From the NCBI RefSeq assembly GCF_900087015.1, contig NZ_FLKP01000001.1, positions 272,695 to 336,694 on the forward strand: a stretch of 64,000 nucleotides of DNA, given 5' to 3'. Positions 54,746 to 64,000 of this stretch are shown here, in pieces. The translations under genes were made by a program, and so were the position numbers. Position 1 is the first letter of the stretch. Each line of letters begins with the position of its first letter. The notes beneath the pieces were generated by a model, which did not search any database, was not told the origin of the DNA, and saw nothing but the letters and a program-made list of their open reading frames with translations. Origin of the DNA: Christensenella timonensis. GTDB lineage: Bacteria; Bacillota; Clostridia; Christensenellales; Christensenellaceae.

Positions 54746-55226
54746 AATTGAACGCCTCCTTTCCAATGTGGCAATAACCCATCGGATACTTGTCGAGATA
54801 TTTCTGGTGGTATTCTTCGGCTGTATAATAATTTTTCAGCGGTGTAATCTCCGTTACGATCGGCTCTTCATATTTTTCCTGTTCCCTTTTCGCATACGCG
54901 CGGATCACCTCCCCGTCAGCCCCATCCAGGTAATAGATGCCCGTACGGTATTGCTCGCCCACGTCGTTGCCCTGCCTGTTACGCGTCGTAGGATCGACCA
55001 CATGGAAAAACAAATGCAGTATGTCCGTCAAGCCGAGCTTTTTTTCGTCATAGCGCAGGCGTATTCCCTCCGCAAAGCCCGTATCCCCGCAGCACACCTG
55101 CATATAGCTGGGGTTTTCTGTCCTGCCGTTCACATAGCCCGTCTGTGTCTCAAGCACCCCCATCACACAGTCAAAATATTTCTGCAGTCCCCAAAAACAG
55201 CCTCCGGCCAGGTAAATTTCTTTCAT
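54708..55226 (-). CDS. msrA: Peptide-methionine (S)-S-oxide reductase
   Basis: 172 residues. The catalytic cysteine lies in AGGCFWGLQKYF (7-18), preceded by a short N-terminus, so the protein is cytoplasmic. The GYVNGRTENPSY and VVDPTTRNRQGNDVGEQYRTGIYY regions (read in two parts) are the usual substrate-pocket blocks. Partner of msrB in one operon. Oxidative-repair enzymes in an anaerobe fit occasional oxygen exposure. Confidence 0.95.
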   Translation of the reverse strand: MKEIYLAGGCFWGLQKYFDCVMGVLETQTGYVNGRTENPSYMQVCCGDTGFAEGIRLRYDEKKLGLTDILHLFFHVVDPTTRNRQGNDVGEQYRTGIYYLDGADGEVIRAYAKREQEKYEEPIVTEITPLKNYYTAEEYHQKYLDKYPMGYCHIGKEAFNYAGTYQPEYAGV

Positions 55227-55389
55227 ATGCTGTCCCTTCTCCCCCTGCGTTATATAATCATATATTATATAACCAACTCTTTGAAAGGTTATGTCTGGAA
55301 TATTAACTTTTTTTAAAGCTTTTAGCGAAAGATTGACACATCAGGTGAATACCGATAAAATCGTACATAGAAATCAGAGGAGATCATTC

Positions 55390-56298
55390 ATGAGAAAGCT
55401 TATTTGTATTTTGCTTACGCTTGTCATCGTGCTCACCTGCGCGACAGCGTTTGCCGCACCCGAAGGCGGTTCTTACACAGTTACCGTGAAGGTTGAGACC
55501 GAAGGAACGGGAACCGTGACTGGCGGCGGGACATACTCTGCCGGGAAAAATGCCGCCCTCACCGCGACGCCCGCGGACGGCTACGTCTTTGAGGGATGGT
55601 TCAAGGAGGGCGATCTTGAAAATCCCGTCAGCACCGACGCCGAATTTACTTATTCGTTAGAAGAGGATCGCACATTTGTCGCGCGTTTCGATAAAAAATA
55701 TACTGTTACGCTGTCTTCCGAACCGGAGGGCGGCGGCAGCGTTTCCCAAAGCGGCAGCGGTGAGTATATGCAGGGGGATTCCGTTACGGTGACGGCCCAG
55801 CCTGCCGAAAATTATACATTCCTCGGATGGTTCGATGCCAGTGCTGCATCTGCCGATCCCATCAGCGCCGAAGCTTCCTATACCTTCGAGGTACAAAATG
55901 ATGTGCAGCTGGCTGCAAGGTTTTCTGCGAGCTACACACTTGACCTTACAGTAAGCCCTGCAGAAGGCGGCAGTGTTTCCGGCGGGGGCAATTTTTCCGG
56001 CGGAACCGTTGTTACGGTGACGGCAACACCCGCCGACGGTTACCGTTTTGCAGGCTGGTACGACATCGGCTCGCCCGGCAAGATCATCAGTACGGAGGAA
56101 AGCTATAACCTGAACCTTGACGAGAACCGTACGCTGGGCGCGCTTTTCGAGCGCAGCTATGGTTATATGATCATGTGGGTGCTGATTTGGATCGGCATCG
56201 GTTTCGCAGCCTTTGTTATCATCATGCGCATCATCCGCCGCATCCGTATCGTCCGGCGCAGGAAACGCAGGAATTACAGCAGGCGTCCGCGCCGCTGA
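55390..56298 (+). CDS. Secreted, membrane-anchored protein with three InlB-type repeats
   Basis: 302 residues. Signal peptide (about 1-22, ending near TAFAAP), then three divergent bacterial repeats of about 75 residues, each starting YTVTV/YTLDL and ending GWF/GWY followed by a variable turn. Repeats begin near residues 28, 103 and 178. Then one membrane helix (about 260-282) and a highly basic cytoplasmic tail (RRIRIVRRRKRR). The repeats resemble the divergent InlB B-repeat domain found on surface adhesins. The GAGGAG site precedes the ATG at 55390. Function unknown, probably surface exposed. Confidence 0.8.
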   Translation: MRKLICILLTLVIVLTCATAFAAPEGGSYTVTVKVETEGTGTVTGGGTYSAGKNAALTATPADGYVFEGWFKEGDLENPVSTDAEFTYSLEEDRTFVARFDKKYTVTLSSEPEGGGSVSQSGSGEYMQGDSVTVTAQPAENYTFLGWFDASAASADPISAEASYTFEVQNDVQLAARFSASYTLDLTVSPAEGGSVSGGGNFSGGTVVTVTATPADGYRFAGWYDIGSPGKIISTEESYNLNLDENRTLGALFERSYGYMIMWVLIWIGIGFAAFVIIMRIIRRIRIVRRRKRRNYSRRPRR

Positions 56299-56313
56299 CC
56301 CATGGTAAATAGG

Positions 56314-56348
56314 AAACAGCCGCTAGCAAAGCAGCGGCTGTTTTTATT
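56314..56348 (+). terminator. Terminator of the InlB-repeat gene
   Basis: AAACAGCCGCT/AGCGGCTGTTT stem (56314-56324 with 56333-56343) followed by further Ts, 15 bases past the stop. Confidence 0.88.
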
Positions 56349-56443
56349 TCTGCATCATATTCCTTGCTTTTTACAACCATGTTTTCCGGCTAATATCGTT
56401 TTGGTCATATTTTAATCCAAAAACATGCATTGCTCTTATGTTT

Positions 56444-56462
56444 TGTGACCGCAAGTGTGACC
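56444..56462 (+). repeat. TGTGACC direct repeat, period 12
   Basis: TGTGACC occurs at 56444-56450 and 56456-56462, just before a TTTTTTATACT stretch that could hold the promoter of the next gene. Tandem sites about one helical turn apart are typical for response-regulator binding. Confidence 0.35.
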
Positions 56463-56512
56463 GTGCTTTTTTATACTGTAAATAAGAAATGGAAAGCAGG
56501 AGGATCAATAGA

Positions 56513-57793
56513 ATGGAAAGCAAAAACGGCGGGAGCCATAAGAAGAAAAAGGTAATCATCATCGTTTCGCTGATATTGTGCGTTTTATTGTGTATCAGCC
56601 CTGTCGTTTCCAGCAGCTCCGTTCTGTCTGGCCAAGAGGGTAACCTCGTGGAAATCAAGGACGATCCCACACCGTTGGCGGCCGGTACTTCCCAAAATAC
56701 AGGAAATACCAACGAGAATCCTTCCACTGCCCCGGCGGTTGTTCCTGCTGCTGTCCCTATGGTTGAAGGTTTAACGCAGGAAAGCAGTGACGCTCCTGCG
56801 GGAAATCTGCCGGTCGCAAATGAGAACGACAACGTCGTCGCTCCTCCGGCTCCGACCGCACCCGATACACCGGCTATTACGCCTGATTCCCCCGTTATCA
56901 ATCCCGACACACCCGTTGACCCGGATATACCAGTCGTAGATCCTGACGAGCCTGTCGACCCGGATACGCCTGTCGTAGATCCTGATGAGCCTGTCGACCC
57001 GGACATACCGGTTATCGATCCCGACGAACCCAGCGGAACCAATACGGAAATCACGCTTGCCTATGCGCAGCGTGTGATCGAGGGATACAACGCTTGTGGA
57101 ACAGACAAGGAGCGGCAGGAATATTTTGGGATTACGAACAACAATTTTTCCAACGATACCTTCCGCAACAAACTTCAGGAGATAATGGGCGATCCGCTTC
57201 CTTTGGAAAACAGCGTCGTCGAACAGGCTGCCTATTGCAGCGACCTGGTACTGTACCTGCATGTTTATTTCATAAAGGACGGAAACACAAAAGCGCCTGT
57301 AGTCTATGCAACAACGGCCGGCACATATAATGGTTCCGGCAGGTGGAACGCATGGATGATCTACCTCGACGGCACTTGGTATGAGAGCCAGAATACACAT
57401 GCATACAGCGGCTCCCACCAACCCACGACCATCGCTTCTTTCAATAGCATGGATATCCCTGCCGTTGCTGCAATGCTAAATGATCCGGCGCAGTTCCTTC
57501 CGTTGGGAGCGACGCCTGCCGAAGAGGAGATTCAAGCAGAAGAAAATACGATTGATGGGGAGCCAGAATCCCTTACCCTGACTGAAACGGCCGAAATCAC
57601 CGATCCTGTTTCTGCACCTGTCATGCCTGCAACAGCAGCCTCTGCAAACGCAGAAACGCCTGGACAACCCGCCTCTGCCGAAAAAAATTCAATGCCCGTG
57701 GAAGACGGCGGTGCCGATTCCCATAGCGAACCGGTTCCAGCCTTGGTTCCGGAGACAACTATATTGCCGGAGGAAGAAGCCTCCGCTGAATAA
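56513..57793 (+). CDS. Exported protein with Pro-Asp repeats, probably surface associated
   Basis: 426 residues. Lysine-rich start (HKKKK) and one hydrophobic helix (about 13-33), either a signal peptide or an uncleaved anchor. A Pro/Ala/Asn-rich linker is followed by three exact-length 13-residue repeats (DPDxPVVDPDEPV, about 136-174). Then comes a folded domain of about 150 residues (TLAYAQRVIEGYNACG to AAMLNDPAQF) of unknown type with two Trp-rich strands, and an acidic, Pro/Ala-rich C-terminus. No sorting signal is visible. AGGAGG precedes the ATG at 56513. The Pro-Asp repeats resemble cell-wall-spanning stalks. Confidence 0.75.
   Translation: MESKNGGSHKKKKVIIIVSLILCVLLCISPVVSSSSVLSGQEGNLVEIKDDPTPLAAGTSQNTGNTNENPSTAPAVVPAAVPMVEGLTQESSDAPAGNLPVANENDNVVAPPAPTAPDTPAITPDSPVINPDTPVDPDIPVVDPDEPVDPDTPVVDPDEPVDPDIPVIDPDEPSGTNTEITLAYAQRVIEGYNACGTDKERQEYFGITNNNFSNDTFRNKLQEIMGDPLPLENSVVEQAAYCSDLVLYLHVYFIKDGNTKAPVVYATTAGTYNGSGRWNAWMIYLDGTWYESQNTHAYSGSHQPTTIASFNSMDIPAVAAMLNDPAQFLPLGATPAEEEIQAEENTIDGEPESLTLTETAEITDPVSAPVMPATAASANAETPGQPASAEKNSMPVEDGGADSHSEPVPALVPETTILPEEEASAE
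56918..57034 (+). repeat. Three 39-bp tandem repeats in coding sequence
   Basis: Units at 56918-56956, 56957-56995 and 56996-57034, each starting GACCCGGA and coding for 13 residues. The first two units are the most alike, suggesting recent duplication, and unit number could vary between strains. Confidence 0.8.
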
Positions 57794-57802
57794 GCAATCG
57801 TG

Positions 57803-57836
57803 AAAAAATCCCGGAGATTTCTCCGGGATTTTTTAT
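57803..57836 (+). terminator. Terminator of the Pro-Asp-repeat gene
   Basis: A perfect 14-bp stem AAAAAATCCCGGAG/CTCCGGGATTTTTT with a 4-base loop, 9 bases past the stop. Confidence 0.92.
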
Positions 57837-57883
57837 ATTCCCATTTGACAATACATGGTACGGCACTAAGTTGTTAAAAAAAC

Positions 57884-57985
57884 ATAATATTATTGAAAAT
57901 CAAACCCGGCCACACAATTACCGATACAATACCCGGTGTATAGAGACTTAACTTCTGTGTTCGCAAGGCAAGCAGCGATGCACAA
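57884..57985 (-). pseudogene. 5S rRNA relic
   Basis: The 26 bases at 57938-57963 (GTATAGAGACTTAACTTCTGTGTTCG) match the intact 5S at 58685-58710 except for two positions. The stretch AATATTATTGAAAA (57886-57899) also recurs just left of the intact 5S, at about 58613-58626, and both copies then have CCGGC. The distance from CCGGC to the conserved block is 17 bases shorter here and the rest is scrambled. It is a decayed copy of the 5S gene end with its flank. Confidence 0.7.
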
Positions 57986-57991
57986 TGGTAT

Positions 57992-58435
57992 TTACAAATT
58001 CAACAGCTGTTTCTTTTTCTCAACATACTCTTCTTCTGTTATCGCACCCTCATCAAACAGCTGCTTAAACTTTGATATTTCATCTGCCACAGACAATACT
58101 GCTTGTTGACTTCCTTGTCTGCTACGCTTCACCTCTGATATAGCATTTTCAAGCATTTCTTTAAAAGCAAGCGTTCTTTTTTTATGAGATAACTTCAAAA
58201 GCACAACGTTCGGCTGCTGCGTAAAGTCCAAGTGATCATTTTTATCTATAGGTGTTACTAGCTCGATATACCCAGTTGTTATTCCGTGTTTTTTATAATT
58301 AATTCCAATGATATCCTGAATCAGATACGTCGTTGTACAATGTCCAAAAAGGGCTCCTTTTTTTACAATCACCGAATCATTGTTCAGTGTAATACTCCCA
58401 TTTAGCCCCTTCATAACAATTGGTTTATTTTTCAT
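57992..58435 (-). CDS. PH-like plus SHOCT-domain protein
   Basis: 147 residues. The N-terminal about 100 residues form a PH/DUF4429-like beta domain (LNGSITLNNDSVIVKKG, then YLIQDIIGINYK). The C-terminal 30 are a SHOCT helix pair (SKFKQLFDEGAITEEEYVEKKKQLL). Proteins of this layout are common in Firmicutes and are thought to have oligomerising or membrane-associated roles without a defined function. GAGGGG precedes the ATG. It lies between the 5S relic and the true 5S gene and is AT-rich relative to the neighbours to its left. Confidence 0.82.
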   Translation of the reverse strand: MKNKPIVMKGLNGSITLNNDSVIVKKGALFGHCTTTYLIQDIIGINYKKHGITTGYIELVTPIDKNDHLDFTQQPNVVLLKLSHKKRTLAFKEMLENAISEVKRSRQGSQQAVLSVADEISKFKQLFDEGAITEEEYVEKKKQLLNL

Positions 58436-58633
58436 GCCATCCCCTCTTACTATTCAATATGTATAAATTATCGTCCGAATATTTTCTTTACTTTATCAAA
58501 AAATTGTTAGTATTGCAAATATTATAATAAGAGCTCCATATCTAATTCTATGCCAATAAATCCAAACAAAGTAAAAAGCCCTTAAGCTTTACGCAAAAGG
58601 ACCCCTCACATAGAATATTATTGAAAAAATAGA
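58436..58633. other. Spacer between the SHOCT gene and 5S rRNA
   Basis: AT-rich, no gene seen. It includes the repeated flank AATATTATTGAAAA (about 58613-58626) and, at 58576-58604, a run AAAAAGCCCTTAAGCTTTACGC resembling a weak terminator past the rRNA operon (minus strand). Confidence 0.4.
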
Positions 58634-58750
<117 letters not shown>

Positions 58751-58877
58751 AATTTTATAAACTTTTTCAAGAATGTACCGCATTGCTTTCGCGCTGCACA
58801 AAAGCACACTCAAAACTGTATAGTAGAAAGACAAAGGAATGTCTTAAGAAATTTAGACTGTTGTAATCAACATAATG

Positions 58878-61795
<2,918 letters not shown>

Positions 61796-61962
61796 TCTTT
61801 CGTCTACTTTCTTTCTCCTAAGACATTCTCAAAACGAAATTATTTCTCTTACCCTAATTTGAATTAGTTTTCGTGATTTTTTATCGCTTCTCTTTGTCTT
61901 CTTCTACTATCCAGTTTTCAATGTGCTTCTCTCATTTTGGAACAACGCTCTGCGTTGTCCTG

Positions 61963-62039
61963 TGGTGGGCTCAAGTGGACTCGAACCACCGACCTCACGC
62001 TTATCAGGCGTGTGCTCTAACCTGCTGAGCTATGAGCCC
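61963..62039 (-). tRNA. tRNA-Ile (GAT)
   Basis: 77 bases including an encoded CCA. Acceptor GGGCTCA/TGAGCCC, T-loop GGTTCGAGTCC and anticodon loop CTGATAAG with GAT. Lies in the 16S-23S spacer. Confidence 0.96.
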
Positions 62040-62087
62040 ATACCTACAGTTAGCTGCCTTCGGTGTCCTCCGCTTTCTTCCCACTCT

Positions 62088-62163
62088 TGGTGGAGATGAG
62101 CGGAATCGAACCGCTGACCCCCTGCTTGCAAGGCAGGTGCTCTCCCAGCTGAGCTACACCCCC
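62088..62163 (-). tRNA. tRNA-Ala (TGC)
   Basis: 76 bases including an encoded CCA. Acceptor starts GGGGGTG with wobble pairs, T-loop GGTTCGATTCC and anticodon loop CTTGCAAG with TGC. First tRNA after 16S in the spacer. Confidence 0.96.
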
Positions 62164-62297
62164 ATTTTAAATCGCATATACTCCCGTATATGCTCTTCAA
62201 ACGGCTTCTATGCAGTTTGCTGTTCTTTCCCTTTAAAAACATCAGTACCCGAAAAGAAAATGTCCTACTTCGCTTTGCCTCTTTGTTTCTTACACCC

Positions 62298-63837
<1,540 letters not shown>

Positions 63838-63961
63838 ATTTTAAATGCATTCCTGCATTTTTTAACCAGATTGATCTAGGCTCCGCTTTTCAAGCATTTC
63901 CTTTTCGTTCTTGGTACTGTATGCTTTTTTCAAGGTTCGCCGCTTTTTTTGCGGCTTATTT

Positions 63962-63990
63962 ATAATACCAAACTACCCTTCCCCTGTCAA
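63962..63990 (-). promoter_or_regulatory. rRNA operon promoter
   Basis: Minus strand: perfect -35 TTGACA (63985-63990), 17-base spacer, -10 TATTAT (63962-63967), about 125 bases before 16S. A GCCGC/GCGGC hairpin follows in the leader near 63939-63955. Confidence 0.82.
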
Positions 63991-64000
63991 CACATTTCTT

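Overview
The window is a bacterial chromosome segment, most probably from a strictly anaerobic Clostridia-class Firmicute; Christensenellaceae is my best guess. The evidence is the gene order hprK-murB-PHP-rapZ-whiA-HPr/Crh, the TRAP protein MtrB, electron-bifurcating NfnAB, a Re-citrate-synthase-type enzyme, and the rRNA operon order 16S-Ala-Ile-23S-5S. The family assignment is inference; the 16S gene at the right end can settle it.

Positions 1 to about 7200 are accessory DNA. First comes the right part of a Tn4451/Tn916-like element: a 5'-truncated RlmN/Cfr-family radical SAM gene, a sigma-70-like protein, an Orf8-like helix-turn-helix protein, TnpW and a TnpX-like large serine recombinase. 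It ends at about 4345 inside a second, opposite-strand serine recombinase gene, of which only the N-terminus remains in view. That remnant still has a small transposon-type gene and two perfect hairpins that may be an oriT. Next is a very AT-rich cassette: an unknown 118-residue protein divergent from an XRE repressor, then a SIR2/AbiH/DUF4917-like protein that is a candidate anti-phage gene.

From about 7250 the core genome begins. 7.3-13.1 kb: TetR/MATE efflux with a perfect palindromic operator, NfnAB transhydrogenase, iron alcohol dehydrogenase. 13.1-13.4 kb: an intergenic cluster of DnaA boxes. 13.5-21.9 kb: PQQ-propeller protein, CorC/HlyC-type CBS protein, YhhN, TrkA-C membrane protein, deoxyinosine glycosylase, an AraL-like phosphatase next to an AraM-like glycerol-1-phosphate dehydrogenase, pfkA and mtrB. 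22.0-31.2 kb: dnaE, and divergently a HAD hydrolase, hprK, murB, PHP, rapZ, whiA and a Crh-like HPr lacking His15. 31.2-38.7 kb: VOC protein and a minus-strand cell-envelope operon (DUF5685, J-domain, membrane protein, FHA, FtsW/RodA, class B PBP, uvrC). 38.7-47.7 kb: thrC-trpS, a small P-loop ATPase, glycolytic operon pgk-tpiA-gpmI, Na/Pi cotransporter, trmL. 47.8-55.2 kb: HAD, aminotransferase, Lrp, Re-citrate-synthase-like enzyme and second aminotransferase, DegV, msrA/msrB. 55.4-57.8 kb: two exported surface proteins. 57.8 kb to the end: a 5S relic, a SHOCT protein, and a complete rRNA operon on the minus strand with its promoter at the extreme right edge.

Functionally the core part joins carbon control (HprK with Crh, PfkA, the pgk operon), redox balancing (NfnAB, alcohol dehydrogenase), amino-acid metabolism (thrC, aminotransferases, the citrate-synthase-like enzyme under an Lrp neighbour) and cell-wall growth (MurB, FtsW/RodA, PBP, FHA).
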